Numbered from the stretch's first letter, positions 30,494-40,246 are shown. The stretch is DNA of 64,000 bases from DASXHD01 sp036488725 (GCA_036488725.1 DASXHD010000132.1:36882-100881); one strand, 5' to 3'. The notes: generated by a model not told the origin, from the sequence alone. Numbers and translations are program-made.

Positions 30494-31750
30494 ATGCGGA
30501 TCCACCAGGTGATCGTCCTCGGTTCGTGCGTCGTCTTCGTCTCAGGCTGCGACCTCCTCAAGCGCGGAAAAGAGAGCGCCGACTCCGGCGCGACGACGCA
30601 GACCGAAAGCACGACGTCCAAGCCCACGGACACGACCGCGGCGACGACCGAGCAGGCCGCGGATCCGACCAAGCCTCCGCAGACTGGCTGCACGTGGCCG
30701 GACACCGGCGATCACGACATCACGATCACGAAGGGTTGCGCGGTCACCGTGAAGAACGACCTTCACCTCGACAACGGCGCGACCCTCACGATCGAAGAAG
30801 GCGTGAAGCTCTCGTTCGAAACGGACCATTATCTCTGGGTCGAGTACGGGAAGATGATCGTCAAGGGCACGGCGGCGGCGCCGGTCACGTTCACGTCGGC
30901 GAACAAGTCGCCGGCCGCGGGCGATTGGGTCGGCATCGGTTTCAAAGACAAGACCATGACCGGCACGAGCCTCGACCATCTCATCATCGAGTACGCCGGC
31001 AGCAAGTCGTCGAACGGCGTCGGCGCGATTCAGCTCGAAAACATGCGACAAGGCGGCCGCATCGCCATCACCAACACGACCGTCCGCGCGAGCTCGCAGT
31101 TCGGCCTCGTGACCGACGAGCACGGGACGTTTTCGAAATTCGAAAACAACACGTTCACCGACTGCAAGAGCGGCTCGCTCGACGTGGTCGCCGACACGCT
31201 CGGGTCGGTCGGGCCGGGCAACAAGTTCAACCAGCCGATCCACGTCAAACAGAGCACGATCGAGCAGACGACGACGTGGCCGCCGTTCGACGTGCCGGTG
31301 TTCGTCGACGGGAACATCACCGTCAAGAGCGACAGCGCGCTCCCGACGTTCACGATCGCCGACAAGACGGTCGTGAAGATGGGCCAAGACCAGTACATCA
31401 GCGTGGGCGACAGCGGGGCGGCCGGCGCGCTCGTCGCGAAGAACGTGACCTTCACGAGCGGCTCGCCCGCGCCGAGCCCCGGCGACTGGGGATCGATCTT
31501 CGTCTTCAAAAAGACCAGCGGCACCGACATCGAGGGCTGCACGTTCGAGGACTTCGGCTCGACGAGCTCGAACGCCGACGGCGCGATCACGCTCTATGGA
31601 ACGAGCGCGAAGGATCTCCACGCGGTGACGATCAAGAACAACACGTTCAGGAGCGGCAAGCAGCAGGCGATGCACAGTGACGATGGCAAGTGCGCGCCGT
31701 TCGATACGCAGAACAAGGTCGAGGGGATTCCGTTCTGCAATAAGCCGTAA
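30494..31750 (+). CDS. Right-handed beta-helix lipoprotein
   Basis: A 418-residue lipoprotein (lipobox FVSGC, Cys19). After a Thr/Ser/Asp linker come beta-helix turns rich in Asn and Thr (HLDNGATLTIEEGVKLSFE, LDHLIIEYAGS, AITNTTVRASS, FENNTFTDC, IKNNTFRSG). The layout matches the right-handed parallel beta-helix proteins frequent in myxobacterial surfaces. No catalytic residues assigned. Confidence 0.75.
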   Translation: MRIHQVIVLGSCVVFVSGCDLLKRGKESADSGATTQTESTTSKPTDTTAATTEQAADPTKPPQTGCTWPDTGDHDITITKGCAVTVKNDLHLDNGATLTIEEGVKLSFETDHYLWVEYGKMIVKGTAAAPVTFTSANKSPAAGDWVGIGFKDKTMTGTSLDHLIIEYAGSKSSNGVGAIQLENMRQGGRIAITNTTVRASSQFGLVTDEHGTFSKFENNTFTDCKSGSLDVVADTLGSVGPGNKFNQPIHVKQSTIEQTTTWPPFDVPVFVDGNITVKSDSALPTFTIADKTVVKMGQDQYISVGDSGAAGALVAKNVTFTSGSPAPSPGDWGSIFVFKKTSGTDIEGCTFEDFGSTSSNADGAITLYGTSAKDLHAVTIKNNTFRSGKQQAMHSDDGKCAPFDTQNKVEGIPFCNKP

Positions 31751-31789
31751 TTTTGCCCGCGCCGCGCGCTTCGTGCGACGCAAGGCAGA

Positions 31790-34198
31790 ATGGTAAGTAG
31801 AAGCGAGCGCGAGCTCGTCGCGCTTCGTCGTCTCGCCGAGGACCTCGCGGCGGGGCGTAAGGAAAAGGCCGGGACCGGGCACTTGCTCGCGGCGATCGCG
31901 CAGGGGCCGAGCAGCGCCGCCGATTTGCTAAGCGAACGGCGCCTCGACGTCGACGTTCTGCTCAAGGCCGCGCGCATTTTGACCGACGACGCGACCGACG
32001 CAGTGCAGCGCGCGATGCAGCGCGCGCGCGAGTTCGCGGCGCGTTCGGGGACGCGCGAGCCCGGCGCGATTCATCTTCTCTACGCGCTCTGCCAGGACAA
32101 GACGTGCGCCGCGTCGCGCGCGCTCGAGCAGTGCGGGACCGACGTCGTGCGCGTTCGCGTGTCGGCGATTCAGCTCGCGTCGGGGATCGCGCCGGCGCCG
32201 CGCGTTCGAAAACCGGCGAGCGAGACGCGCATGGTCGTCGCGCCCGCGCTGCCGTCGTCCGTGCCACCGCCGAAAAAGATCACGTCGACGATTCTTCCGC
32301 CCGCGCCGGCACGCGCCGTCGAAGTCGATCTGACGCCGAAGAAAAAGCCTGCGAAGCACGCGGCGAAAAATGCAAAAGGCTTCGTCCTCGACGCGCGTCG
32401 CTTCAAGCTCGTCAATCAGCTCGGGCGAAATCTCACGCTCGCCGCGGCGCAAGGCGAGCTCGATCCGGTCGTCGCGCGAAACCACGAGATCGAGCAGACG
32501 CTCGACGTGCTCGCGAAGCGCCAAGCGAATTGTCCGTGTCTCGTCGGCCCGGCGGGCGTCGGAAAGACGAGCATCGTGCGCGGCATCGCGCAGCGCATCG
32601 CCGACGGAGACTCAGTCGCGGGGCTCGACGATCGCGTCATCGTCGAAATCGCGGCGGGCTCGCTCCTCGCGGGGACCGGCGTGCGCGGCTCCCTCGCCGA
32701 GCGCATGGCGGAGCTTCGCGCCGAGGTGAGCGCGGCGCGCGGGCGCGTCGTTTTGTTCTTCGACGAGATCCACGCGCTCTTCGGGCCCGAAGCGGGCGAA
32801 GAAGCGTCGACCGAGCTCAAAATCGCGCTCTCGCGCGGGGAGCTGCCGTGCATCGGCGCGACCACGGTCGAGGAGTATCGTCGCGCGATCGACTCCGACG
32901 CGGCGCTCGCGCGGCGCTTTTCGGTCGTCGAGGTCGACGAGCCGTCGCCCGAAGAAGCGTACCTCGCGCTCGAGAGCATGGTCCCCGCGCTCGAGAAACA
33001 TCACGGCGCGCGCTACGCGAAAGACACGCTCGCCGCGGCGATTCAGTGGAGCGTGCGCTACGTGCCTTCGCGCGCGCTCCCCGACAAGGCCGTCGGCATT
33101 TTGGATCTCGCCGGCGCGCGCACGCGTCGCCGAAGCGAGCCCGAGGTCACCGTCGAGCAAGTCGCCGAGGTCCTCTCCGATCTCGCGCACGTGCCGATGG
33201 AGCGCCTCCTCGAGAGCGACGGCGATCGCATGCTGCGCCTCGAGTCGCTCCTCGCCGAGCGCGTCGTCGGTCACGAAGACTCGCTCGCGCGCGTCGCGGC
33301 GGTCTTGCGTCGCAACGCGTCCGGCTTTCGCGCGCGTCGCCCGATCGGCTCGTTCTTGCTGCTCGGTCCGACCGGCGTCGGCAAGACCGAGACGGCCAAA
33401 GCGGTCGCCGAATGCCTCTTTTATTCGGCCGACGCGATGACTCGGCTCGACATGTCCGAGTACGCCGAAGCCCACGCGGTCGCGCGCCTCTTCGGCGCGC
33501 CGCCCGGATACGTCGGTCACGAAGCGGGCGGTCAGCTCACCGAAGCGGTGCGTCGCCGGCCGTATCAGGTGCTCTTGCTCGACGAAATCGAGAAGGCGAA
33601 TCGCGACGTGCTCGAGTCCTTCTTGCAAGTGCTCGACGAGGGCAGGCTCACCGACGGCCGCGGTCGCACGGTCGACTTCACCAACGTCGTCATCGTCATG
33701 ACGTCGAACCTCGGCGCCGAGATCGCGCACGATCGCGGCCGCGGGCGCGTGGGCTTCCAAGCGACGCGCTCGGCGAGCGCCGCGGGCTCCGAATACAAAG
33801 CGGCGGTCGTCGCTTCCGCGCGCGCCGCGCTTCCGCCCGAGCTCTACAACCGCATCGACGAGGTGCTCGCTTACGCGCCGCTCGGCCGCGACGCGGTCAA
33901 AGAGGTCGCGCGCCGCATGCTCGCGCAGCTCGCCGCCGATCTCGCGCAGGCGCGCCACAACAAGCTCGACATCAGCGACGCCGCGCTCGACGCGCTCCTC
34001 GCGTCCGGCGGTTACGATCCCGAGCTCGGCGCGCGTCCGATGCGACGCGCCATCGCGCGGCTGATCGAAGCGCCGATCGCCGAAATGATTTTGCGCGGCG
34101 AAATCGCGCGGAGCGACGTCATCACGATCGACGTCGAAGACGGCGCCATCGTGGTCGACGCCGTCACGCCGTCGACCACCGGCACGCACGTCGCTTGA
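31790..34198 (+). CDS. ClpA/ClpC-like AAA+ protein unfoldase
   Basis: An 802-residue Clp/Hsp100 protein with two AAA+ modules: D1 Walker A GPAGVGKTS (253-261) and Walker B FFDEIH (323-328); D2 Walker A GPTGVGKTE (526-534) and Walker B LLLDEIEKA (595-603). The N-domain (residues 1-130) is a divergent Clp_N repeat, joined to D1 by a long Pro/Lys-rich linker (~135-200). There is no ClpB/ClpC middle domain, which is the ClpA arrangement, yet the D2 loop GRVGFQ (652-657) holds a VGF tripeptide like ClpC ClpP-docking loops. It should therefore feed ClpP; neither clpP nor clpS is nearby. Confidence 0.88.
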   Translation: MVSRSERELVALRRLAEDLAAGRKEKAGTGHLLAAIAQGPSSAADLLSERRLDVDVLLKAARILTDDATDAVQRAMQRAREFAARSGTREPGAIHLLYALCQDKTCAASRALEQCGTDVVRVRVSAIQLASGIAPAPRVRKPASETRMVVAPALPSSVPPPKKITSTILPPAPARAVEVDLTPKKKPAKHAAKNAKGFVLDARRFKLVNQLGRNLTLAAAQGELDPVVARNHEIEQTLDVLAKRQANCPCLVGPAGVGKTSIVRGIAQRIADGDSVAGLDDRVIVEIAAGSLLAGTGVRGSLAERMAELRAEVSAARGRVVLFFDEIHALFGPEAGEEASTELKIALSRGELPCIGATTVEEYRRAIDSDAALARRFSVVEVDEPSPEEAYLALESMVPALEKHHGARYAKDTLAAAIQWSVRYVPSRALPDKAVGILDLAGARTRRRSEPEVTVEQVAEVLSDLAHVPMERLLESDGDRMLRLESLLAERVVGHEDSLARVAAVLRRNASGFRARRPIGSFLLLGPTGVGKTETAKAVAECLFYSADAMTRLDMSEYAEAHAVARLFGAPPGYVGHEAGGQLTEAVRRRPYQVLLLDEIEKANRDVLESFLQVLDEGRLTDGRGRTVDFTNVVIVMTSNLGAEIAHDRGRGRVGFQATRSASAAGSEYKAAVVASARAALPPELYNRIDEVLAYAPLGRDAVKEVARRMLAQLAADLAQARHNKLDISDAALDALLASGGYDPELGARPMRRAIARLIEAPIAEMILRGEIARSDVITIDVEDGAIVVDAVTPSTTGTHVA

Positions 34199-34217
34199 TG
34201 GATGATACGCTCGAGCC

Positions 34218-34799
34218 GTGCGAACGCGCGGCCTCCTCCTGATCGCGGCGATGCTCGCGTCGTCGAGCGCGTGGGCCGACGAGTCGGATCGGGTGAAGGT
34301 CCATCTCACCGGCGATCCCGGGCTCGACCTCGAGCGAAAAATCGAGGGCACGCAGCTTTGGGAGTCGATCTGCGTCGGCACTTGCGACATGCAGGTTCCG
34401 CTCGACGGCCAGTATCGCGTGAGCGGACGCGGCGTGCGGCCTTCGCTGCCCATCGCGCTCATCCCGGCGAAGAACGTGCTTCGCTTGGACACGACGCCTG
34501 CGTACAGCGCGGCGTTTGCCGGCGGCATCACGCTCGTCATCGTCGGATCGCTCGCCATCTTCGGCGGGGCCATCGCGGCCACGGTCGGCGCGAATCCGCA
34601 GTCACCGCCGTGCTCGTTCGACGGCAGCAGCTGCACCGCCGAGCCGGTGGGTCACGGCGAGCTGATCGGCGGCGTCCTCTCCGTCTTGACCGGCGCGCTG
34701 GTCGTCGCCGTCGGCGCCATCGTGATCGCGATCGGCGATCACACGCGAACGCGCGACGCGGTCGCGCTTTCGGGCGACGGGCTCACGGTTCGTTTTTGA
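34218..34799 (+). CDS. Exported protein with two C-terminal membrane helices
   Basis: A 193-residue protein starting at GTG 34218 with a signal peptide (LLLIAAMLASSSAWA before DESDR). It then has a ~80-residue beta-rich domain with a disulfide-type pair (CVGTCDMQVPLDGQYRVSG, PEGA-like) and two long hydrophobic helices (~96-125 and ~148-172). Similar PEGA-plus-membrane proteins are common in this lineage. Its 3' end overlaps the convergent permease gene by 17 bp. Confidence 0.62.
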   Translation: MRTRGLLLIAAMLASSSAWADESDRVKVHLTGDPGLDLERKIEGTQLWESICVGTCDMQVPLDGQYRVSGRGVRPSLPIALIPAKNVLRLDTTPAYSAAFAGGITLVIVGSLAIFGGAIAATVGANPQSPPCSFDGSSCTAEPVGHGELIGGVLSVLTGALVVAVGAIVIAIGDHTRTRDAVALSGDGLTVRF

Positions 34800-35805
34800 T
34801 CGAGAGCGTGCTCGCGCGCGGGTCGAGCGCGTCACGCAGCGCCTCGCCCAAGCCGTTCGTCGCGGTGACCGACACGAAGACGAGCGCGCCCGGCAGGAGC
34901 AAGAGCCACCACGCGCTGAAATGCTCGCGCGACTCGCTCAGCATCTCGCCCCATGTCGGGACGCTCGCCGGCAAACCGACGCGCAAGAAGTCCAGCGCCG
35001 ATTCGAGCAGCACGATTTGTCCGAGCCCGAGCACGGCGGCGACGACGATCGGGCTGATCGTCAGCGGGAGGACGTGTTTGTAAAGTACACGTAATGGAGA
35101 GGCGCCGAGCGCGCGCGCCGCGGTCACGAAATCGCGCGGCTCGGTCGCGAGCACCTCGGCGCGGACCAGGCGCGCGACCTCGGTCCAGCGGAGCGCCGCG
35201 ATGACGGCGACGAGCGACCACGTTCCCGCGCGCGGCAAGAGCGCTTGCACGACGAGCGCGAGGAGCGGAACCGGGAACGCCGAGAGCGTCTCGACGGCGC
35301 GCGCGACCACGAAATCGACGCTTCCGCCGAAGAAGCCTGCCGCTGCGCCCAGCGCCGCGCCGAGGAGGATGAAGAGGGCGACCGCGATGGCCGCGACCGC
35401 GAGCGCCGACCGCGTGCCGTAAACGAGGCGCGCGAAGACGTCGCGTCCGCTCCCGTCCGTGCCGAGCGGATGCATCGCCGACGCGAGCGGCCGCACGACC
35501 GCGCGCCCGCACGGCACGCGCGGCCCGCACGCGACGAGCGGCCACACCGCCCAATCTCCCGGCTCGCGCTCGCTCTCGAATTTCGCGCGGGTCAGCTCGC
35601 GGAGCTCGCGCGGGTGCTCCACGTTCGCGAGGACGTGGACGTGTCCGTGTATTTTACAAATGATCGGCCGGCTGCTCGCGAGCTCTTCGGCGAAGATCGA
35701 AACGAGCACGAGCATCGCGAGCAAGACGGCGCACGCGTCGGCCCAGCGGCGCCGCCTCACGTGGCGAATCGCGCGCCGCAGCGAGCCCGGTCGATGCTCG
35801 CTCAT
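34783..35805 (-). CDS. ABC transporter permease, OppC/DppC-like
   Basis: A 340-residue inner-membrane permease for a peptide or related substrate. After an Arg-rich N-terminus and first helix comes an unusual ~80-residue periplasmic loop with CKIHGHVHVL and several cysteines, then the LGTDGSGRDVFARLVYGTRSAL segment and the EAA motif (FVTAARALGASPLRVLYKHVLP) typical of OppC. ATG 35805 overlaps the oppB-like stop (ATGA). The C-terminus converges with the preceding gene. No ATPase or binding protein is encoded nearby. AT-rich islands sit at 35078-35095 and 35647-35664. Confidence 0.85.
   Translation of the reverse strand: MSEHRPGSLRRAIRHVRRRRWADACAVLLAMLVLVSIFAEELASSRPIICKIHGHVHVLANVEHPRELRELTRAKFESEREPGDWAVWPLVACGPRVPCGRAVVRPLASAMHPLGTDGSGRDVFARLVYGTRSALAVAAIAVALFILLGAALGAAAGFFGGSVDFVVARAVETLSAFPVPLLALVVQALLPRAGTWSLVAVIAALRWTEVARLVRAEVLATEPRDFVTAARALGASPLRVLYKHVLPLTISPIVVAAVLGLGQIVLLESALDFLRVGLPASVPTWGEMLSESREHFSAWWLLLLPGALVFVSVTATNGLGEALRDALDPRASTLSIKNEP
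35078..35095 (-). repeat. AT-rich dyad motif copy
   Basis: Reads ATTACGTGTACTTTACAA in the OppC-like gene, the closest to consensus. Confidence 0.6.
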
Positions 35806-37367
35806 TCGGCGACCTCGCGCGTCTTGAGGAGGCGCTCGCGGATGCGCGGATCGAGAAAGCCGTAGGCGATGTCGCTCGCGAGCAGCGTGAGCGTGGCGCC
35901 GAGACCGACGACGAGCACGGTCGCGACGAGCCAAGTCGCATCGTGCGACTCGACGGCGCGCATCGTCTCGTAGCCCATGCCCGGGAGCTGGAAGACTTCT
36001 TCGACGACGATCGCCGTGCCGAACAAGAATGGGAGCTGCACGCCGGCGAGCGTCACCATCGGGACGATCGCGTTTCGAAGCGCGTGCACGACGAGCACGC
36101 GGCGCTCGCGCAGACCTTTGGCGCGCGCCGTGCGGACCCAATCTTGATCGAGGACGTCCATCATCGACGCGCGCTGAAACCGCGAGAGCGTCGCGACCGA
36201 AGACGCGGTCATCACGAGGATCGCGAGGATCGCGCGCGTACCGCCGCCCGCTCTCGGTCCGACGGCGTGATCGAGCAGCTCCGCCAAAAAGAAGCTCGGC
36301 AGCGAATAAAAAAGAAAAATGAGACCCGCGAGCGCTCGGTCGACGCGCGTGCCGCGGCGGCGCGCGCCGATGACGCCGATGGGAACCGCGATTGCGAACG
36401 AGAGAAACATCGCCGAGAGCGTGAGCGCGAGCGTGACCGGCGCGCACTCGGCGAGCTTTTGCGACGCGGGCTCGCCGTCGCGCGTGACCGTGCCGAGCTC
36501 CCCGGTGACCGCGCCGAGCAGCCAGCGTCCGTAGCGCGTGTCGGAGAGGGTCGCGAAGATTCGCTCGCCCGCGTCGAGCGCGACGTAGTCCTCGCGGTGC
36601 GTCGTCCACCACGACGCCCAATCGGCGCGGATGCGGCTCGCCGCTTCGTGCGTCATCGCGATCGGTACGACGACGGCGTGCCCCGAGACGTGCGAAGCGA
36701 CTTGCGAGAGACGCGCGACCTCGTCGTCGGTGGTCGTTCGCTCGCGCATCGCCCGCATGAGCTCGGGGAGCGCGAACGTGTCGACCTCGATCAAGTCGCG
36801 CTCGCGGCCCGCGGTGACGCCGCGCGCGAGTCGTTGCACGCTGCGCCGTACGGCAGGTCCCGTGAATTCGAGCGAGCGATCCTCCCAGAGCTGGGTCCAA
36901 AACGTCGGCGCGCTCGCCGGGTCGTGCGCGCGCGGGTCGTCGGCTTGGCCCATGCGCTCGGCGACCGGCAAGAGCGCGAGGGCGACGCGTTCGCGCGCGG
37001 CCGGCTCGAGTCGATCGAACGTGGGCAGCAGATACGGGAAGCCCGCGCCGCCGATGCGCGCGAGCTCGTGGGCCGAGACGCGCGCGCCGGCGTCGTTCTT
37101 TGCGAGATGATCCACGCACTCGGCGACGATCGCCTGCACGTCGCGGGGCGACTCGTTGACGAACGCGGGCAAATCGAACGCGCTCGCGCGGCGCGACTCG
37201 ACGTACGCGTCGTACGCGGCCGGATTTTTGGCGAGCGCGTCGTCGAGCTCGGCGAGCGTGAGGCGCGGCGGCGCCGGAATCAGCGTCGTCACCAAAAATG
37301 CCACGATGCTGATCCCGAAGATCGTGGGGATGGCCCACAAAATGCGGCGAATCGTGTAACGGAGCAT
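35802..37367 (-). CDS. ABC transporter permease, OppB-like, with large extracytoplasmic insertion
   Basis: A 521-residue permease. Residues 1-30 (MLRYTIRRILWAIPTIFGISIV) are the classic OppB first helix, and residues ~305-521 hold the remaining helices with the EAA-type loop (WVRTARAKGLRERRVLVVHALRNAIVP). OppB proteins are normally about 310 residues; here ~235 extra helical residues (about 40-275) lie between helix 1 and the rest, predicted in the periplasm. The insert keeps the frame and ends with a normal OppB-like segment (YGRWLLGAVTGELGTV), so it is not a frameshift artefact. ATG 37367 is 49 bp from the divergent mutase start. Confidence 0.85.
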   Translation of the reverse strand: MLRYTIRRILWAIPTIFGISIVAFLVTTLIPAPPRLTLAELDDALAKNPAAYDAYVESRRASAFDLPAFVNESPRDVQAIVAECVDHLAKNDAGARVSAHELARIGGAGFPYLLPTFDRLEPAARERVALALLPVAERMGQADDPRAHDPASAPTFWTQLWEDRSLEFTGPAVRRSVQRLARGVTAGRERDLIEVDTFALPELMRAMRERTTTDDEVARLSQVASHVSGHAVVVPIAMTHEAASRIRADWASWWTTHREDYVALDAGERIFATLSDTRYGRWLLGAVTGELGTVTRDGEPASQKLAECAPVTLALTLSAMFLSFAIAVPIGVIGARRRGTRVDRALAGLIFLFYSLPSFFLAELLDHAVGPRAGGGTRAILAILVMTASSVATLSRFQRASMMDVLDQDWVRTARAKGLRERRVLVVHALRNAIVPMVTLAGVQLPFLFGTAIVVEEVFQLPGMGYETMRAVESHDATWLVATVLVVGLGATLTLLASDIAYGFLDPRIRERLLKTREVAE

Positions 37368-37416
37368 CGCGGCCGAGGATTCTACACGACGCGCGGGGCG
37401 TGCTAAGCCACGCCTC

Positions 37417-39144
37417 GTGATTCCGGAAGAGCTGCGCGAACGCGCCCAACGTTGGATCGACGGCGACCCCTCGAAAGAAACCCAAGACGAGCTGCGTGCG
37501 CTCCTCGCGCGCGGCGACGAAAAAGCGACGGCCGAGCTGCGCGAGCGCTTCGCCGGGCCGCTCGAGTTCGGGACCGCGGGCCTGCGCGGCGTGATCGGCG
37601 CGGGCGAATCGCGAATGAATCGCGCCGTCGTCTTGCGGACGACCGCCGGCCTCGGGAGCGCATTGCTGGCCACGTTTCCAGACGCGCGCGCGCGCGGTGT
37701 CGTCGTCGGCTACGACGGCCGTCGCCTGAGCCGCGAGTTCGTCGAGGACACGGCGTGCGCGCTCGCGGCGCTCGGCATTCGCGCGCATTTGTTCCGAGGC
37801 GTCTCGCCGACGCCTGCGACGTCGTTCGCCGTGAAACAGCTCGGCGCGGTCGCCGGCGTCATGGTCACCGCGAGCCACAACCCGCCCGAATACAACGGCT
37901 ACAAAGTCTACTGGGCCAACTCGGCGCAAATCATCCCGCCCGTCGACTCGCAGATCGCGCGCGCCATCGAAGCGGCGCCCGCCGCGAAAGACGTTCCCCG
38001 AAAACCGCTCGACGAGGCGCGCAAAGCGGGGCTCGTCGTCGACGTCGAAGATTCGACGCTCGCCGCTTATCGCGACGCGGTCGACGCGCTTCGCTTTGGT
38101 GACGGGAAGCCGAAGCGCGATTTGCGCATCGTCTACACGGCGATGCACGGCGTCGGAAACGAGCTCGCCCTCGCCACGCTCGCGCGCGCCGGATTCACCG
38201 ACGTCTTCTCGGTGCCCGAGCAAGCCCAGCCCGACGGCGCGTTCCCGACCGTCGCCTTCCCGAACCCGGAAGAAAAAGGCGCGATGGATCTATCGCTCGC
38301 GCACGCCCGCGCGCGAAACGCCGAGCTCATTCTCGCGAACGACCCGGACGCCGATCGCCTCGCCGTCGCGATTCCGCAGCCAAATTCAGCCACGAAATAC
38401 TTGCAACTTACAGGTAATCAGGTCGGCGTCCTTCTCGGTCACCACATTTTGGTGCGCGGGCCGAAGAAGAAGAACCCGCTCCTCCTCGCGTCGATCGTCT
38501 CGTCGCCCGAGCTCGGAAACATCGCGCGCTCGCTCGGCGCGCGGTACGAAGAGACGCTCACCGGCTTCAAGTGGATCGCCAACCGGGCGATGGATCTCGA
38601 GCGCGAGGGCGCGTCGTTCCTCTTCGGTTACGAAGAGGCGCTCGGCTACACCGTGGCGGACGTGGTGCGCGACAAGGACGGCATCAGCGCGGCGATGATG
38701 GTCGCCGAGCTCGTCGCGTGGCTCGAAAGCCAAGGCCGCACCGTGCACGACGAGCTCGAGTCGATCGCGCGCAAGTTCGGTCTCTGGGTGAGCGGGCAAG
38801 TCAACGTCGTGCGAAAAGGAACGGCAGGTCCCAGCGAAATCGCCGCGATGATGGACCGCGTGCGCGCGTCGAGCCCGAGCGCGATCGGTCCGTTCAAAGT
38901 CGTCGCGAAGGCGGACTTCGCCCAAGGCGCGCGCGGTTTGCCGAAGTCGAACATGATCGCCTTCGATCTCGAAGGCGGCAGCCGCGTCATCGCGCGTCCG
39001 AGCGGGACGGAGCCGAAAGCAAAATTTTATTTCGACGTCAACGACCGCATCGCCGAGGGCGAATCGCTCGACGCGGCCGAAGCGCGCGCGCGCGAGCGCA
39101 TGAAGGCGCTCTCCGACGCGTTCGTCGCGCTCGCTGGGGTCTGA
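37417..39144 (+). CDS. Phosphoglucomutase/phosphomannomutase (alpha-phosphohexomutase)
   Basis: Interconverts hexose-1- and hexose-6-phosphates. The 575-residue product starts at GTG 37417 and has the four family motifs: phosphoserine loop VTASHNPPEYNGYKVY, metal loop NDPDADRLAVA, sugar loop GYEEALGYTVADVVRDKDG, and phosphate-binding RPSGTEPKAKFY. Length and the TGFKWIANRAMDLE segment point to the PGM2/PgcA-like subgroup. An AT-rich motif copy (38401-38418) sits in codons between the metal and sugar loops. Confidence 0.93.
   Translation: MIPEELRERAQRWIDGDPSKETQDELRALLARGDEKATAELRERFAGPLEFGTAGLRGVIGAGESRMNRAVVLRTTAGLGSALLATFPDARARGVVVGYDGRRLSREFVEDTACALAALGIRAHLFRGVSPTPATSFAVKQLGAVAGVMVTASHNPPEYNGYKVYWANSAQIIPPVDSQIARAIEAAPAAKDVPRKPLDEARKAGLVVDVEDSTLAAYRDAVDALRFGDGKPKRDLRIVYTAMHGVGNELALATLARAGFTDVFSVPEQAQPDGAFPTVAFPNPEEKGAMDLSLAHARARNAELILANDPDADRLAVAIPQPNSATKYLQLTGNQVGVLLGHHILVRGPKKKNPLLLASIVSSPELGNIARSLGARYEETLTGFKWIANRAMDLEREGASFLFGYEEALGYTVADVVRDKDGISAAMMVAELVAWLESQGRTVHDELESIARKFGLWVSGQVNVVRKGTAGPSEIAAMMDRVRASSPSAIGPFKVVAKADFAQGARGLPKSNMIAFDLEGGSRVIARPSGTEPKAKFYFDVNDRIAEGESLDAAEARARERMKALSDAFVALAGV
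38401..38418 (-). repeat. AT-rich dyad motif copy
   Basis: Reads ATTACCTGTAAGTTGCAA, antisense to the phosphosugar mutase gene; here the motif is on the non-coding strand. Confidence 0.55.
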
Positions 39145-39148
39145 AAAA

Positions 39149-40246
39149 ATGGATGCGGCGCTTCGCGTCGTCGGGCTCGTCGTGTGGCTCGTCGTCGGGA
39201 GCCCGGTTTGGCTCGCGGTCGCGCGCGGCGAAGCGCATGCGAATCCGCTTTGGCTCGTCATGTACGTCGCGTTCGCGATCGCGCTCGTCTTGGCGACGCG
39301 TCCGAGCGGCGACCGGCGCGTGCGGGTCGCGCTCCTCGCGTTTCAGTCGCTGGCGGCGATCGTCCTCGCGATCCTTGGGATGCCGCATTTCGAGGGCGCG
39401 CTGCTGGCGCTCGTCGCGGCGCAAGTCGCGACCGTCGTTCCGATCGGCGTCGCGCTCGCGTGGAGCGTCGCGCAAGCGGTTCCGCTGTTCGTCATCGTCT
39501 TGCCGACGCACGCGCTCGGGGGCGCGGCGAAAGCGACCGGCGAGTACCTCGCGTTCGCGGTCTTCGCCGGGCTCGCGGCGTACCTTCGCGAGCGGGAATC
39601 CGCCGCGCGTCGAGAGCTCGCTCGCGAGCACGCCGCGCTCCTTGCGACGCAAGCGCTCTTGGCCGACGGCGCGCGTGCGCACGAACGCATGCGGCTCGCG
39701 CGCGAGGTCCACGACGCGATCGGCCACGGCCTCGCCGCGGCGAGCGTGAACCTGGAGCTCGCCGCGCGCACGCAAGACGCCGCCGCGCTCGAGTCGGCGC
39801 GCGAAGCCGTGCGCACGACGCTCGGCGAGCTCCGCGGGCTCGTCATCGCGACGCGAGCGCCGCGAGGCATCGACCTCGAGACCGCGCTTCGCGTGCTTTG
39901 CTCCGGCGTGCGCGAGCCGCGCGTCGATCTCGAGGTCGCCGCCGATCTCGAGGTCACCGACGAAGCGCGCGCGCACGCGCTTTTTCGCGCGACGCAAGAA
40001 GCGCTCACCAACGCGGTCAAGCACGCGCGCGCCCGCACCGTGCGCGTCTCGCTCGCACGCGATGGCACCGAGGCGATCGCCACGGTGCGCGACGACGGCG
40101 TCGGCGCGGCGGACGTCACGCGCGGCAACGGTCTCGACGGCCTGCGCGAGCGGCTCGCCGAGCTCGGTGGCGAGCTCGCGATCGAAACCCGCCCGAACGA
40201 AGGCTTCACCGTTCGCGCGCGCATCCCGCTCGAAGGCTCCGCGTGA
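39149..40246 (+). CDS. NarL-type sensor histidine kinase
   Basis: A 365-residue HisKA_3-family kinase, four bp after the mutase. About four transmembrane helices (residues 5-145) form the sensor, without a sizeable external domain, followed by a coiled coil and the dimerisation/phosphoacceptor helix MRLAREVHDAIGHGLAAAS with His188. The ATPase part has TQEALTNAVKHARA (N box) and DDGVGAADVTRGNGLDGLRERL (G boxes). The signal is probably membrane-linked, as in LiaS/DesK. Overlaps its regulator gene as GTGA. Confidence 0.92.
   Translation: MDAALRVVGLVVWLVVGSPVWLAVARGEAHANPLWLVMYVAFAIALVLATRPSGDRRVRVALLAFQSLAAIVLAILGMPHFEGALLALVAAQVATVVPIGVALAWSVAQAVPLFVIVLPTHALGGAAKATGEYLAFAVFAGLAAYLRERESAARRELAREHAALLATQALLADGARAHERMRLAREVHDAIGHGLAAASVNLELAARTQDAAALESAREAVRTTLGELRGLVIATRAPRGIDLETALRVLCSGVREPRVDLEVAADLEVTDEARAHALFRATQEALTNAVKHARARTVRVSLARDGTEAIATVRDDGVGAADVTRGNGLDGLRERLAELGGELAIETRPNEGFTVRARIPLEGSA

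Noticed and set aside
34783..38223. 1146-codon minus frame running across both permease genes
   Set aside because: Only the last 340 codons are a real protein (OppC-like); the remainder is an out-of-frame reading of the OppB-like and mutase genes.
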